A DNA stretch of 64,000 nt, taken from Lactobacillus isalae. GTDB lineage: Bacteria; Bacillota; Bacilli; Lactobacillales; Lactobacillaceae. The stretch's first letter is position 1. The number at the start of each line of letters is the position of its first letter. Location of the stretch: assembly GCF_947539375.1 (NCBI RefSeq), contig NZ_OX443569.1, positions 1 through 64,000 of the forward strand, written 5' to 3'. The position numbers and the translations under genes were made by a program. A model generated the notes under the pieces. That model made no database searches, was not told where the DNA came from, and worked only from the letters and a program-made list of their open reading frames with translations. This document shows, one piece after another, positions 1-10,224 of this stretch.

Positions 1-1984
1 AACAACTGAGACTAAGACCATAACTAGAACGATTATTGTTGAAAACCCAGATGGTAGTGAAACCCAAGTTGAACAAACAGTAACGTTTACCCGTCCAAAG
101 TATACTGATCCAGTGACTGGTGAAGTAACATACGGCAACTGGGATAAGTCATCAGGCATTTGGGATAAGTATAGTGCTCCAGAGATTCCAGACTACACTT
201 CAAATGAAGTATCAGAAGAAGAAGTAACGCCTAATACTAAAGATAAGACGGTGATTGTGAAGTACACAAAGAATCCAGCAATTGAAACAACTGAGACTAA
301 GACAGTAACAAGAACAATTATTGTCGAAAACCCAGATGGCAGTGAAAACCAAGTTAAACAAACAGTAATGTTCACGCGTCCAAAATATACTGATCCAGTA
401 AATGGCGAAGTAACATACGGTGAATGGGACAAACCTGCTGGTAACTGGGATAAATACAATGCTCCAGACATTCCAGGCTACACTTCAAATGAAGTATCAG
501 AAGAAGAAGTAACGCCTAATACTAAAGATAAGACGGTGATTGTGAAGTACACAAAGAATCCAGCAATTGAAACAACTGAGACTAAGACAGTAACAAGAAC
601 AATTATTGTCGAAAACCCAGATGGCAGTGAAAACCAAGTTAAACAAACAGTAATGTTCACGCGTCCAAAATATACTGATCCAGTAAATGGCGAAGTAACA
701 TACGGTGAATGGGACAAACCTGCTGGTAACTGGGATAAATACAATGCTCCAGACATTCCAGGCTACACTTCAAATGAAGTATCAGAAGAAGAAGTAACGC
801 CTAATACTAAAGATAAGACAGTGACTGTGAAGTACACAAAGAATCCAGCAATTGAAACAACTGAGACTAAGACGGTAACTAGAACAATCATTGTCGAAAA
901 TCCAGATGGTAGTGAAAACCAAGTTGAACAAACAGTAACGTTCACTCGTCCAAAATATACTGATCCAGTAAATGGCGAAGTGACATACGGCGACTGGGAT
1001 AAGTCTTCAGGCAATTGGGATAAGTATAGTGCCCCAGAGATTCCAGACTACACTTCAAATGAAGTATCAGAAGAAGAAGTAACGCCTAATACTAAAGATA
1101 AGACGGTGATTGTGAAGTACACAAAGAATCCAGCAATTGAAACAACTGAGACTAAGACAGTAACAAGAACAATTATTGTCGAAAACCCAGACGGTAGTGA
1201 AAACCAAGTTAAACAAACAGTAACGTTTACCCGTCCGAAATATACTGATCCAGTAAATGGCGAAGTGACATATGGCAACTGGGATAAATCTTCAGGCAGT
1301 TGGGAGAAATACAATGCCCCAGAGATTCCAGACTACACTTCAAATGAAGTAGCAGGAGAAGAAGTAACGCCTAATACTGAAGATAAGACAGTGACTGTGA
1401 AGTATACAAAGAATCCAGCAATTGAAACAACTGAGACTAAGACAATAACAAGAACAATCATTGTTGAAAACCCAGATGGCAGTGAAAACCAAGTTAAACA
1501 AACAGTAACGTTTACCCGTCCGAAATATACTGATCCAGTAAATGGCGAAGTAACATATGGCAACTGGGATAAATCTTCAGGCAGTTGGGATAAGTATAGT
1601 GCCCCAGAGATTCCAGACTACACTTCAAATGAAGTAGCAGGAGAAAAGGTGACTCCTGATACTGAAGATAAAGGAGTAAGGATTACTTACAGCAAACAAC
1701 AAAAATTAGAGCCAGAAAGACCTATGATTCCTTCTAAGAATGAAGATGATAAAAAGTCTGAAAAAATGCCACAGACTGAATCACTAGTTTCAAACAAGAA
1801 GCCCCATACTGTGCAAAAGAATGTAGGGAAAGAAGGAAACCAAGTAATGCAGGGTAACCAGAGAAATGATCATACATTACCTCAAACAGGTGCACATAAG
1901 GAAATGCTAGCTATCGTATCTGGAGCACTTGCAATAGGAATTGGATTACTTGGACTAAGTTCTAATAGAAAAAAGAAAAAATAG
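1..1984 (+). CDS. Mub-type mucus-binding LPxTG surface protein, 3' part
   Basis: The reading frame is open from base 2, so the gene starts upstream of the window. The visible part holds six tandem units of about 95 residues (285 bp), beginning near bases 2, 287, 572, 857, 1142 and 1427. Each carries a TRTI..ENPDGSE core, a FTRPKYTDPV segment and a GEVTYG.W motif, which fits the Mub B2-type repeat of lactobacillus mucus-binding proteins. After the repeats comes a hydrophilic lysine-rich spacer, then LPQTG, a hydrophobic segment and a KKKK tail. That is a complete sortase A sorting signal, so the protein should be covalently anchored to peptidoglycan. Role in mucin or host-glycan adhesion is inferred from the family. 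The N-terminal signal peptide and any other domains lie outside the window. Confidence 0.9.
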   Translation, partial: TTETKTITRTIIVENPDGSETQVEQTVTFTRPKYTDPVTGEVTYGNWDKSSGIWDKYSAPEIPDYTSNEVSEEEVTPNTKDKTVIVKYTKNPAIETTETKTVTRTIIVENPDGSENQVKQTVMFTRPKYTDPVNGEVTYGEWDKPAGNWDKYNAPDIPGYTSNEVSEEEVTPNTKDKTVIVKYTKNPAIETTETKTVTRTIIVENPDGSENQVKQTVMFTRPKYTDPVNGEVTYGEWDKPAGNWDKYNAPDIPGYTSNEVSEEEVTPNTKDKTVTVKYTKNPAIETTETKTVTRTIIVENPDGSENQVEQTVTFTRPKYTDPVNGEVTYGDWDKSSGNWDKYSAPEIPDYTSNEVSEEEVTPNTKDKTVIVKYTKNPAIETTETKTVTRTIIVENPDGSENQVKQTVTFTRPKYTDPVNGEVTYGNWDKSSGSWEKYNAPEIPDYTSNEVAGEEVTPNTEDKTVTVKYTKNPAIETTETKTITRTIIVENPDGSENQVKQTVTFTRPKYTDPVNGEVTYGNWDKSSGSWDKYSAPEIPDYTSNEVAGEKVTPDTEDKGVRITYSKQQKLEPERPMIPSKNEDDKKSEKMPQTESLVSNKKPHTVQKNVGKEGNQVMQGNQRNDHTLPQTGAHKEMLAIVSGALAIGIGLLGLSSNRKKKK

Positions 1985-2045
1985 AATTTAAGCACAGAAA
2001 ATATTCTAGAAGAGCCAGAAAGCATATAAGGTCTTTATAGATACT

Positions 2046-2092
2046 AAAAAGGAATTAAGCAGCTGAAAATAGTTGTTTAATTCCTTTTTTTA
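2046..2092 (+). terminator. Terminator after the mub gene
   Basis: An AAGGAATTAA arm and its complement TTAATTCCTT form a hairpin followed by a run of seven T. It lies about 60 bp after the surface protein stop codon. Confidence 0.8.
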
Positions 2093-2162
2093 CGTATAAC
2101 TGATAATTTAGTAACAGTAAGTAACTAAGTAAAAGTTCAACTCACATTAGAGGTAAAGGAAG

Positions 2163-2208
2163 AAAAAAATCATTCAGTTTGCTTTTGTTGCAATCTGAAT
2201 GATTTTTA
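2163..2208 (-). terminator. Terminator of pepC
   Basis: AAAATCATTCAG and CTGAATGATTTT form a long stem with A/T tracts on both sides, directly after the stop codon of the minus-strand pepC. It could also stop read-through from the plus strand. Confidence 0.8.
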
Positions 2209-2211
2209 TTT

Positions 2212-3561
2212 CTAATAATTATTAGCTAAAGCACCCATTGGATCCCAAGGAAGTAGTTGAATTGGATCTTTGCTTCCTTCATCAAAGGCTTTCTTTAAGT
2301 CATCACTTAAGAACTTCTTGTTGATAACAGCTTGGTAAACAAACTTATCAAACCAGCTATCACTCATTACAAAGTAACCTTTAAATCCAGGTTTTTCACC
2401 CCAAGAATTTTCAATCTTCCACTTGGTTGGCTTGCCATCTACTAAATCAACACCTGTAATAACCATTGCATGATCCATCATACTTTCGCCTGAGTCAAGC
2501 ATGTCAGCTTTAGACATTTCAAAGTCAACATCAAATAAGTCATCACGTTTGTATAATTCAGTATCAAGTAATCCAGCTTGACGTTCAGAGTCTTTAACAA
2601 CATTTGATCCAAACCAAACAACTTCACCATTTTTAAGTTGGGTGATAATCAAATCTTTCATTTCGTCAATTGGTAAGTTCAAGTGACGTACTTGACGTCC
2701 GCCTTCAACGTTTCCTAAATATTCAACAGAAAATACCTTGTGGAAAGGCTTGTCCTTAGTTGGGGCATTAATTGTGGAAATATATTGACTCAAATCCCAG
2801 TTAACATATTTCTTAAAGAAGTCTTGTGGGCTCAAGTCAGCATCTCTGTGATAGTTGCCATCGTCATCTTTGTATTCAAAATCAAATTTCTTAGGTGGAA
2901 CACCAAGAGAAATAGCTAGAATACGGTAAATTTCACGAAGCATTTCATTCTTACGTGCTTGAACTTCATCTTCGCTATTTTCATCTTGAACCATCTTACG
3001 TAATTCAAGACCATCTTTTCTAAGCAAAGTATTTAAAGTATCGTTTAAAGCACTAGAATTTGTTGCATTGGCAGTTTCTGGATAAACTTTCTTTGGAACA
3101 ATGCCGTATTTTTCAATAATTCCGCAAAGCATATCCCATTGACCACCATCTTGTTGAGGGGTTGCAAATAAGAAAGCAACTTTGCGATCGCCTAAGTCTT
3201 TATCAGCAGTGGCGATAACATTTTCAAAGAACCAGTTTGATTTTTCGAATTTATCCCAGAAGTTAGTATAGTTTTGAGATAATTCGAAGTCCTTAATTTT
3301 AAAGTTCTTTTGAATTGAATGACGCATGGTGTTTAAGGCACTGAACATCCAGCAACGACCAGATTGTTTTTGGTTAGCAACTTTACCAGTGTCAATTTCA
3401 ATTGAAAAAGTTGGATCTAAATCAATCTTAGTTTGTAAATTTTGACTAGCCTTGAAAATACCATTTTCTTGAGCAGCACGAGCTGCAATATGATTAGCTT
3501 TACTTGAGTTAAAGTCATTTTCGAAGTTATTAATAAGATCGTTTGTGATTTCCTTGCTCAT
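2212..3561 (-). CDS. pepC: Aminopeptidase C (bleomycin hydrolase family)
   Basis: This 449-residue protein is a cytoplasmic C1-family cysteine aminopeptidase that releases N-terminal amino acids from peptides taken up by the cell, an important step for proteolytic lactobacilli. The papain-like catalytic triad is visible: Cys70 in QSGRCWMFSALN, His364 in MDHAMVITGV and Asn385 in KIENSWG. The length matches PepC/bleomycin hydrolase, which forms hexameric barrels. No signal peptide is present. A purine-rich AAGGAGGA ribosome site precedes the start. It is monocistronic, with its own terminator, and is divergent from dut. Confidence 0.95.
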   Translation of the reverse strand: MSKEITNDLINNFENDFNSSKANHIAARAAQENGIFKASQNLQTKIDLDPTFSIEIDTGKVANQKQSGRCWMFSALNTMRHSIQKNFKIKDFELSQNYTNFWDKFEKSNWFFENVIATADKDLGDRKVAFLFATPQQDGGQWDMLCGIIEKYGIVPKKVYPETANATNSSALNDTLNTLLRKDGLELRKMVQDENSEDEVQARKNEMLREIYRILAISLGVPPKKFDFEYKDDDGNYHRDADLSPQDFFKKYVNWDLSQYISTINAPTKDKPFHKVFSVEYLGNVEGGRQVRHLNLPIDEMKDLIITQLKNGEVVWFGSNVVKDSERQAGLLDTELYKRDDLFDVDFEMSKADMLDSGESMMDHAMVITGVDLVDGKPTKWKIENSWGEKPGFKGYFVMSDSWFDKFVYQAVINKKFLSDDLKKAFDEGSKDPIQLLPWDPMGALANNY

Positions 3562-3743
3562 AGTATTCCTCCTTAATTAAAAAAAGCTTAATTATATTTT
3601 AGCTTAAATTAAAGATAGTCGTCTAGTAATTGAAAAAAGAATATCTGACCTAAAAAAATAAGTGCTTTTTTTCGTATATATAATCAGGGACATCTTACGA
3701 GAATTAACGTAAAATATAGGTCTAGGAAAAAGAGGGGAAAATA

Positions 3744-4295
3744 ATGAAAAAACGTGGTTTTGAAATAGTATCTAAATATCGTAATGCAGGTTTGCATCTG
3801 CCACAAAGACAAACAATTGCTAGTGCAGGCTATGATTTTGAGTGTGCACAAGATATAGTTTTGCCATCAATTTGGTGTATGAATTTTGTTAGAATTTTTA
3901 GGCTAATTAGAAATAGCCATGAGCTAAATGAACGAGACCTTGAATTAGCAGAAAAAGTTTTAAAGCCTTTTTTGGTGCCAACTGGAATTAAGGCTTACAT
4001 GCCAGAAGATGAAGTTTTGATTTTAGCTAATCGCTCTTCTAATACTTATAAGCGAAACGTTACTTTACCCAATGGGATTGGAGTAATTGATAGCGATTAT
4101 TATGATAATGAAAAAAATGAAGGCGAAATTTACTTCCAAATGATTAATTATGGAGTTCGACCTTTAAAGATCAAGAAAGGAGAACGAATTGGCCAAGGTA
4201 TTTTTATGCCTTATTTAAAAGCTGATGATGATAATCCAGTTCAAAGACAACGTCTTGGTGGATTCGGTTCTTCTGGAACAAGGAATGATAAATAA
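3744..4295 (+). CDS. dut: dUTP diphosphatase (dUTPase), enlarged form
   Basis: It hydrolyses dUTP to dUMP and pyrophosphate, keeping uracil out of DNA and feeding dTMP synthesis. The trimeric dUTPase motifs can be followed: ASAGYDFE near residue 28 (motif I), NRSS near 97 (motif II), a GVIDSDYY...GEI segment near 113-131 (motif III), ERIGQGIF (motif IV) and a C-terminal GGFGSSG (motif V, the flexible arm over the nucleotide). At 183 residues it is longer than the usual 145-150 because of an insert of about 35 residues between motifs I and II. Motif II has Asn where Gly is usual. The stop overlaps the start of radA by one base (TAATG), so the two are translationally coupled. Confidence 0.88.
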   Translation: MKKRGFEIVSKYRNAGLHLPQRQTIASAGYDFECAQDIVLPSIWCMNFVRIFRLIRNSHELNERDLELAEKVLKPFLVPTGIKAYMPEDEVLILANRSSNTYKRNVTLPNGIGVIDSDYYDNEKNEGEIYFQMINYGVRPLKIKKGERIGQGIFMPYLKADDDNPVQRQRLGGFGSSGTRNDK

Positions 4296-5674
4296 TGGCA
4301 AAAGTTAAAACACGTTATAAGTGTCGTAATTGTGGGTATATCTCTGCTTCTTATTTAGGAAGATGCCCAAACTGCGGTGCTTGGAACCAATTTGAAGAAG
4401 AGACACAAGAAGTAAAAAAAGTATCAACTAAGGCAACTGCCAGTCGATTGATGACTAAAGTTGGTAATAATGATCCAGTAAAATTAAACGAAGTAAAAGC
4501 TGAAAAGGAAAAAAGGATTGTAACACCTTTTGAAGAATTAAATCGAGTTCTAGGAGGCGGAATTGTTCCAGGTTCTTTAGTTTTAATTGGTGGAGATCCT
4601 GGAATTGGAAAATCCACCTTAATGCTCCAAATTACTGGTACTTTAGCTAAAGAACATACTGTTTTATACGTATCAGGGGAAGAATCTGCTAGTCAAATAA
4701 AGATGAGAGCAGATCGGTTAGGTGTTAGTGATAGTGGAATTTTGCTTTATCCTGAAACAAATATGCAAAATATTCGAGAGCAAATCGATGAAATTAAACC
4801 AGATTTCTTAGTAATTGATTCTATCCAAACAATGAATGAGCCATCTCTTGATTCAATGGTTGGTTCTGCTTCTCAAGTTCGTGAAGTAACAAGTGAATTA
4901 ATGAAAATTGCAAAGAATGATCAAATTACGACTTTTGTTATTGGGCATGTAACTAAAGAGGGGGCAATTGCTGGTCCTAAGATTATGGAACATATGGTTG
5001 ATACGGTTCTCTATTTTGAAGGCGACGGCCACCATTCATATCGAATTTTGAGGTCAGTTAAAAATCGTTTTGGTGCAGCTAACGAAATTGGTATGTTTGA
5101 AATGAAAAATGAAGGGTTAACTGAGGTAAACAATCCTTCTGCAATCTTTTTAGACGAGCGCTTGCCAAATTCGACTGGTTCGGCAGTCGTGGTCTCTCTT
5201 GAAGGAACAAGGCCACTTTTAGCTGATATTCAGGCTTTAGTTACTCCAACTGCCTTTGGATATGCTAAGAGAACAACTTCAGGATTAGATTTTAATCGTG
5301 TAGCACTTTTGTTAGCTGTTTTAGAAAAACGCGGCAACCTAATGCTCCAAAATCAGGATGCGTTTTTAACGGCCACAGGCGGAATAAAATTAAATGAACC
5401 AGCAATTGATCTAGCAATGTGTATGGCAGTTGCTTCTAGCTATAAAAATAAAGAAATTTCTTCAACAGATTGCTTTGTAGGCGAAGTTGGCCTGACTGGG
5501 GAAATTAGAAGAGTTAATCAAATTGAAACAAGAGTCAAAGAAGCCGCAAAAGTAGGTTTTAAGCGTGTTTTTATTCCAAAACATAATTTGAATGCGGACC
5601 TTATGAACAATCCTGATATTGAAGTAATTGGAGTAGCAAGTTTACCTCAGGCTTTAAAACTTGTTTTTAACTAG
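4295..5674 (+). CDS. radA: DNA repair protein RadA (Sms)
   Basis: RadA is a RecA-like ATPase that drives branch migration during recombination and transformation. The 459 residues show the full architecture: an N-terminal C4 zinc finger (Cys10, 13, 24, 27), a Walker A GGDPGIGKST near residue 100, the RadA-specific KNRFG motif near 256 and a C-terminal Lon-protease-like domain. It is coupled to dut upstream, a common arrangement in lactobacilli. Confidence 0.95.
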   Translation: MAKVKTRYKCRNCGYISASYLGRCPNCGAWNQFEEETQEVKKVSTKATASRLMTKVGNNDPVKLNEVKAEKEKRIVTPFEELNRVLGGGIVPGSLVLIGGDPGIGKSTLMLQITGTLAKEHTVLYVSGEESASQIKMRADRLGVSDSGILLYPETNMQNIREQIDEIKPDFLVIDSIQTMNEPSLDSMVGSASQVREVTSELMKIAKNDQITTFVIGHVTKEGAIAGPKIMEHMVDTVLYFEGDGHHSYRILRSVKNRFGAANEIGMFEMKNEGLTEVNNPSAIFLDERLPNSTGSAVVVSLEGTRPLLADIQALVTPTAFGYAKRTTSGLDFNRVALLLAVLEKRGNLMLQNQDAFLTATGGIKLNEPAIDLAMCMAVASSYKNKEISSTDCFVGEVGLTGEIRRVNQIETRVKEAAKVGFKRVFIPKHNLNADLMNNPDIEVIGVASLPQALKLVFN

Positions 5675-5755
5675 AAGATAGATTGAACTTTTGCTCGTTA
5701 AAAGTTACACTTAAATGGATGAATTTTAATAAAATTTGAAAGAGGCGCTTTAATT

Positions 5756-7255
5756 TTGGCAAAACAAAAAATCCGCGTTCGTTACGCACCAAGTCCAACA
5801 GGTCACTTGCACATTGGTAACGCACGTACTGCATTATTTAACTATCTATTTGCACGTCATAACAAAGGGACTATGGTCTTAAGAATTGAAGATACTGACC
5901 AAAAACGTAACGTTGAAGGCGGTTCTAAGTCCCAAATGGAAAACTTGCACTGGTTAGGTATTGACTGGGATGAAGGTCCTGATAAGGGTGGCGACTTTGG
6001 CCCTTATCGCCAATCAGAGCGTAAAGATATTTACAATAAGTACATTAAGCAATTAATTGACGAAGGTAAGGCTTACTACTCATACAAGACTGAGGAAGAG
6101 CTTGAAGCACAACGTGAAGAACAACGTGCGATGGGAATTGCTCCTCACTACACTTACGAATACGAAGGCATGACTGCTGATGAAATTAAGCAAGCTCAAG
6201 CAGATGCAGAAGCAAAAGGCTTAAAGCCAGTTGTTCGTATCCACATCCCTGAAAACAGAACTTATGCTTGGGATGATATGGTTAAGGGTAAGGTATCATT
6301 TGAATCTGATACTATTGGTGGCGATTTTGTTATCCAAAAACGTGACGGTATGCCAACTTACAACTTTGCTGTTGTAATTGATGACCACTTAATGGAGATT
6401 ACTCACGTTCTTAGAGGTGACGACCACGTAGCTAATACTCCTAAGCAATTAGTAGTATATGAAGCACTTGGCTGGGAACCACCTAAGTTTGGTCACATGA
6501 CTTTAATCATCAACTCTGAAACTGGTAAAAAGCTTTCTAAGCGTGATGAATCAGTTCTTCAATTTATTGAACAATATCGTGACCTTGGTTACTTACCAGA
6601 AGCAATGTTTAACTTTATTACTTTGCTTGGTTGGTCACCGGTAGGTGAAAGTGAAATTTTCTCACAAAGAGAATTGATTAAGTCATTTGATCCTAAGCGT
6701 TTATCTAAGTCACCAGCTGCCTTTGACCAAAAGAAACTTGAATGGATTAATAACCAATACGTAAAGAAGGCAGACCGTGATGTTTTACTAGATCTTGCTT
6801 TGAATAATTTACAAGAAGCAGGTTTAGTTGATAAAGAAATTTCACCTGAAAAGATGGAATGGGTTCGTCAATTAGTAAATATCTACGCTGTTCAAATGTC
6901 TTACACTAAGCAAATTGTTGATATTACTAAGATTTTCTTTGAAGAAGCTCCAGAATTATCTGATGCAGAAATTGAAGAAATTAAGAAAGACGATGCTCGT
7001 CCTGTAATTGAAGAATTCAAGAAACAATTAAATGCAATTCCTCGCTTTACTGCTGTTCAAGTGATGAACGCAATCCAAGCTACACGTCGCGAAACTGGCG
7101 TTAAAGGTAGAAAATTATTTATGCCAATTCGAATTGCTGCTACTCGTTCAATGGTGGGACCTGGTATTGGTGAAGCTATTGAATTGATGGGTAAAGAAAA
7201 AGTTAACAAGCACATCGATTTAACTTTGAAGCAATTAAGCGATTTAGGTCTTTAA
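5756..7255 (+). CDS. gltX: Glutamyl-tRNA synthetase
   Basis: It charges tRNA-Glu with glutamate; in Firmicutes the same enzyme usually also misacylates tRNA-Gln for the GatCAB route. The class I signatures are present: [11 protein letters not shown] near residue 13 and KLSKRD near residue 258. The 499-residue length is normal. Translation begins at TTG after a GAGGCG ribosome site; the next residues, [13 protein letters not shown], match the family N-terminus. A strong terminator follows. Confidence 0.95.
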   Translation: MAKQKIRVRYAPSPTGHLHIGNARTALFNYLFARHNKGTMVLRIEDTDQKRNVEGGSKSQMENLHWLGIDWDEGPDKGGDFGPYRQSERKDIYNKYIKQLIDEGKAYYSYKTEEELEAQREEQRAMGIAPHYTYEYEGMTADEIKQAQADAEAKGLKPVVRIHIPENRTYAWDDMVKGKVSFESDTIGGDFVIQKRDGMPTYNFAVVIDDHLMEITHVLRGDDHVANTPKQLVVYEALGWEPPKFGHMTLIINSETGKKLSKRDESVLQFIEQYRDLGYLPEAMFNFITLLGWSPVGESEIFSQRELIKSFDPKRLSKSPAAFDQKKLEWINNQYVKKADRDVLLDLALNNLQEAGLVDKEISPEKMEWVRQLVNIYAVQMSYTKQIVDITKIFFEEAPELSDAEIEEIKKDDARPVIEEFKKQLNAIPRFTAVQVMNAIQATRRETGVKGRKLFMPIRIAATRSMVGPGIGEAIELMGKEKVNKHIDLTLKQLSDLGL

Positions 7256-7272
7256 TTATTTCGAATAAAGTT

Positions 7273-7300
7273 AAAGCTACGTGAAAGCGTAGCTTTTTTT
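7273..7300 (+). terminator. Terminator of gltX
   Basis: Perfect stem AAAGCTACG/CGTAGCTTT with a six-base loop and seven T. Confidence 0.9.
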
Positions 7301-7349
7301 GTTAGAATATATTAGGAAAATAAAAGTCATAAGTGAAAGAAGGATGACC

Positions 7350-8762
7350 ATGAAAGTCTTTAATACTTTAACTCGGCAAAAAGAAGAATTTAAGCCATTA
7401 GTTGCTGGTAAAGTAAGCATGTATGTTTGTGGGCCAACTGTTTATAACTATATTCATATCGGGAATGCCCGTAGCGTAATTGCATTTGATACAATTCGTA
7501 GATATTTTGAATATCGCGGCTATGATGTAAAGTATGTTTCTAACTTTACAGATGTTGACGATAAGATGATTAACGAAGCTCGTAAAGAACATACGACTGT
7601 GGGCGAACTTGCCGATCGCTATATTAAAGCTTTTATGGAAGACACAGAGGCATTAAATATTGAACCAGCTACGCTTCATCCAAGAGCTACCCATGAAATT
7701 CAAGAAATTATTGATTTTGTTCAGGATTTAATTGACAAGGGCTTTGCTTATGAAGTTGATGGGGATGTTTATTATCGTGCTAAAAAGTTTCCGAATTATG
7801 GTCAATTAAGCGATCAAAACATTGCTGAGCTTGAAGAGGGCGCTTCAGAACACATTAATGAAGAGGAACAAAATAAGAAGGAAGATCCAATTGATTTTGC
7901 TTTGTGGAAGGCTCAAAAAGAAGACGATGAAATTGCATGGGATTCACCATGGGGAAAGGGTCGTCCAGGCTGGCATATTGAATGTTCAGTAATGTCAACT
8001 AAATATTTAGGTGAGACGATTGATATTCATGGTGGTGGTCAAGACTTAGAATTTCCACATCATGAAAACGAAATCGCTCAAAGTGAAGCTAAAACTGGTC
8101 AAAAATTTGTTAATTACTGGATGCATAATGGTTTTGTAACTGTGGGTAAAAAGCAAGAGAAAATGTCTAAGTCCTTGCATAATTTTGTGACTGTTCATGA
8201 TATTTTAAAGCAGATTGATCCACAAGTTTTACGCTTTTATATGTCTAGTGTTCAATATCGTCGTCCAATTAATTATTCTGAAGATGGTTTAAAGCAAGCT
8301 GAGACTGTTCTTAAACGTTATCAAAATACCTTGCGTAATCTTGATGCTCGTTTAGAGGATAAGCAAGATACGCTTGAAGATAGTACATTAAGAGATAATT
8401 TAACTCAGGCAAAAGCTGAGTTCATTGAAGTAATGGATGATGACTTTAATGTTCAAAATGCTTTGAGTGTGATGTATGATTTAGCTTCTACTCTTAATAC
8501 TCATCTTCAAGCGGATAAGGTGGATAAACCAGCATTAAAACGTGCTAAAAAGATATTAATTGACTGGCTTGAAATCTTTGGCGTTAGTTTCAATGAAAAG
8601 CAAGCAGAAAATGATGATGAAATAGAAGCATTAGTTGCTCAACGTGATGAAGCTCGTAAGAATAAAGATTGGTCTGAAAGTGACCGTCTAAGAGACGAAC
8701 TTCAAGCTAAGGGAATTGTAATTGAAGACACTCCGCAAGGAACGAGGTGGCACCGTGCTTAA
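7350..8762 (+). CDS. cysS: Cysteinyl-tRNA synthetase
   Basis: It charges tRNA-Cys. Class I motifs are clear: [13 protein letters not shown] with the first zinc-ligand Cys near residue 28, ECSVMS and FPHHENE supplying further zinc ligands, and EKMSKS near 271. The start at 7350 (MKVFNTLTR) follows GAAAGAAGG and matches the family N-terminus; an upstream in-frame extension to 7299 runs through the preceding terminator region and is not credible. No T-box leader was seen. The gene overlaps mrnC by 8 bp and heads a cysS-mrnC-rlmB operon. Confidence 0.94.
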   Translation: MKVFNTLTRQKEEFKPLVAGKVSMYVCGPTVYNYIHIGNARSVIAFDTIRRYFEYRGYDVKYVSNFTDVDDKMINEARKEHTTVGELADRYIKAFMEDTEALNIEPATLHPRATHEIQEIIDFVQDLIDKGFAYEVDGDVYYRAKKFPNYGQLSDQNIAELEEGASEHINEEEQNKKEDPIDFALWKAQKEDDEIAWDSPWGKGRPGWHIECSVMSTKYLGETIDIHGGGQDLEFPHHENEIAQSEAKTGQKFVNYWMHNGFVTVGKKQEKMSKSLHNFVTVHDILKQIDPQVLRFYMSSVQYRRPINYSEDGLKQAETVLKRYQNTLRNLDARLEDKQDTLEDSTLRDNLTQAKAEFIEVMDDDFNVQNALSVMYDLASTLNTHLQADKVDKPALKRAKKILIDWLEIFGVSFNEKQAENDDEIEALVAQRDEARKNKDWSESDRLRDELQAKGIVIEDTPQGTRWHRA

Positions 8763-9198
8763 ACCAAAAGTACTAACAGAAAAAGATACCAATCCAGATG
8801 GCTTAGGACCACTTACTCTAGCTTATTTAGGCGATGGAGTATATGAAGTTTATATCAGACGTCACTTAGTTAAAGGCGGTATTGTAAAACCGCAAATGCT
8901 TCAAAGATATGCGACGCACTATGTTTCAGCTAAAGCGCAAGCTGCCCTGATTACCAAAATGCAGGACCTAGAGATGTTAGATGAAGACGAACTAGCAGCT
9001 TTTAAGCGGGGAAGAAATGCTAAAAGCCATACACATGCAAAAAATACTTCAATTAACACTTATAAGTTATCAACTGGTTTTGAAGCTATGTTTGGATATT
9101 TAGATTTACTAGGTAAAAAAGAACGTGTTGATAAGCTGGCAAGATGGTGCATTGACCAAGTAGAACAGGGAGGATTAGATAATTATGAGTTCAAATAA
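8755..9198 (+). CDS. mrnC: Mini-ribonuclease III
   Basis: MrnC is an RNase III catalytic domain without the dsRNA-binding domain; it matures 23S rRNA. The start is taken as GTG at 8755, eight bases after GAGGTGG, giving 147 residues. [14 protein letters not shown] near residue 21 holds the RNase III acidic signature and KRGRNAKSH is the second conserved patch. The gene sits between cysS and rlmB, its usual position in Firmicutes. Confidence 0.92.
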   Translation: MLKPKVLTEKDTNPDGLGPLTLAYLGDGVYEVYIRRHLVKGGIVKPQMLQRYATHYVSAKAQAALITKMQDLEMLDEDELAAFKRGRNAKSHTHAKNTSINTYKLSTGFEAMFGYLDLLGKKERVDKLARWCIDQVEQGGLDNYEFK

Positions 9199-9940
9199 TG
9201 ATGAATTTGTGTATGGACGTCATGCAGGAATTGATTTTTTAAAGACGCAAGATGCTAATTTAATTAACAAAGTATTTTTGCAAAATGGCGTTCAGGAAGA
9301 ATTTGCTAATCAAGTTTATCAATTGGCACGTAAAAAAAATTTAGTTGTTCAAAATGCTCCTAAAAATAAATTGGATCAAATGGTTAACCATGAAAACCAT
9401 CAAGGATTAGTTCTGACGGTAGCTCCATTTGAATATGCAGATTTAGATGAACTTCTTGATAAGTTCGATCAAGAAGGAAAAGATCCGTTTATTTTAATGC
9501 TTGATTCAATAGAGGACCCACATAATTTAGGTTCAATCTTGAGAACTTGTGATGCAACAGGCGTTGATGCCGTAATTATCCCTAAGCGAAGAGCAACAGG
9601 CTTAACTTCAGTTGTTGCTAAGACTTCAACTGGTGCGATTGACTATGTGCCGGTTGCTCGAGTTAATAATTTAGTACAAACTACCAAAATGCTTAAAAAG
9701 CGTGGTTACTGGATCTTTGGAACTGCGATGGAAGGCGAAGATTATCGTAAGTGGAATGCCAAAGGTAAAACAGTGCTTGTTATTGGCAATGAGGGTAAGG
9801 GAATTTCACCGTTATTGTTGAAGCAAATGGACCAAACTTTAACTATCCCAATGGTAGGACATGTTCAATCTTTAAATGCTAGTGTAGCAACTGGTGTCCT
9901 ACTTTATGGGATGTTCAATAGTCGGCATCCAGAAAAATAA
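9185..9940 (+). CDS. rlmB: 23S rRNA (guanosine-2'-O-)-methyltransferase RlmB (TrmH/SpoU family)
   Basis: The SPOUT-fold methyltransferase has an N-terminal substrate-binding domain (VYGRHAGIDFL) and C-terminal trefoil-knot motifs: DSIEDPHNLGSILRTCDATG near 114, VIGNEGKGISP near 200 and SLNASVATGVLLY near 230. These fit 2'-O-ribose methylation of 23S rRNA by RlmB. The 251-residue length is normal. It overlaps mrnC by 14 bp. An exact rRNA position is inferred from the family only. Confidence 0.92.
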   Translation: MSSNNDEFVYGRHAGIDFLKTQDANLINKVFLQNGVQEEFANQVYQLARKKNLVVQNAPKNKLDQMVNHENHQGLVLTVAPFEYADLDELLDKFDQEGKDPFILMLDSIEDPHNLGSILRTCDATGVDAVIIPKRRATGLTSVVAKTSTGAIDYVPVARVNNLVQTTKMLKKRGYWIFGTAMEGEDYRKWNAKGKTVLVIGNEGKGISPLLLKQMDQTLTIPMVGHVQSLNASVATGVLLYGMFNSRHPEK

Positions 9941-10020
9941 AGTGCTAAGAAAACGCGCGCATAATTAACTGAAACTAATAGGTATTATTAGTAGGAATTG
10001 TTACTATTTAATTAGATGAG

Positions 10021-10058
10021 ACTACTGAATAGCTTTAAAACTATTCAGTAGTTTTTTG
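10021..10058 (+). terminator. Terminator after cysS-mrnC-rlmB
   Basis: Perfect 12-bp stem ACTACTGAATAG/CTATTCAGTAGT, eight-base loop and T tract. Confidence 0.9.
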
Positions 10059-10118
10059 TTGATGGCTCCAACAAGCGTTATGGCTTAATTTACGAAAGTA
10101 CATTGTAAAGTATTGAGT

Positions 10119-10167
10119 AGAGCAATAAAATAATAATGTTTTAAAACGAATAATAAATTATTGCTCT
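10119..10167. repeat. Inverted repeat upstream of the SigH-like gene
   Basis: AGAGCAATAA at 10119-10128 is the exact complement of TTATTGCTCT at 10158-10167, with further A/T pairing inside. No T run follows, so it is not a normal terminator. It lies in the 338-bp gap before the sigma factor, which otherwise holds only the rlmB terminator and the hairpin over the ribosome site. It may be a regulator site or a leader structure. Confidence 0.45.
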
Positions 10168-10224
10168 TGAAGAAGAAACATTTATTCTATACCTGTATCC
10201 TATAAACGCTAGTTCTCTTAGCAT

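Noticed and set aside
193-1563. Series of minus-strand frames of 76-92 codons across the adhesin
   Set aside because: They repeat with the 285-bp period, lack ribosome sites and are antisense shadows of the Mub repeats.
1-1690. Direct repeats that might be read as a CRISPR array
   Set aside because: The 285-bp units are in-frame protein repeats with no spacers; no cas genes are near.
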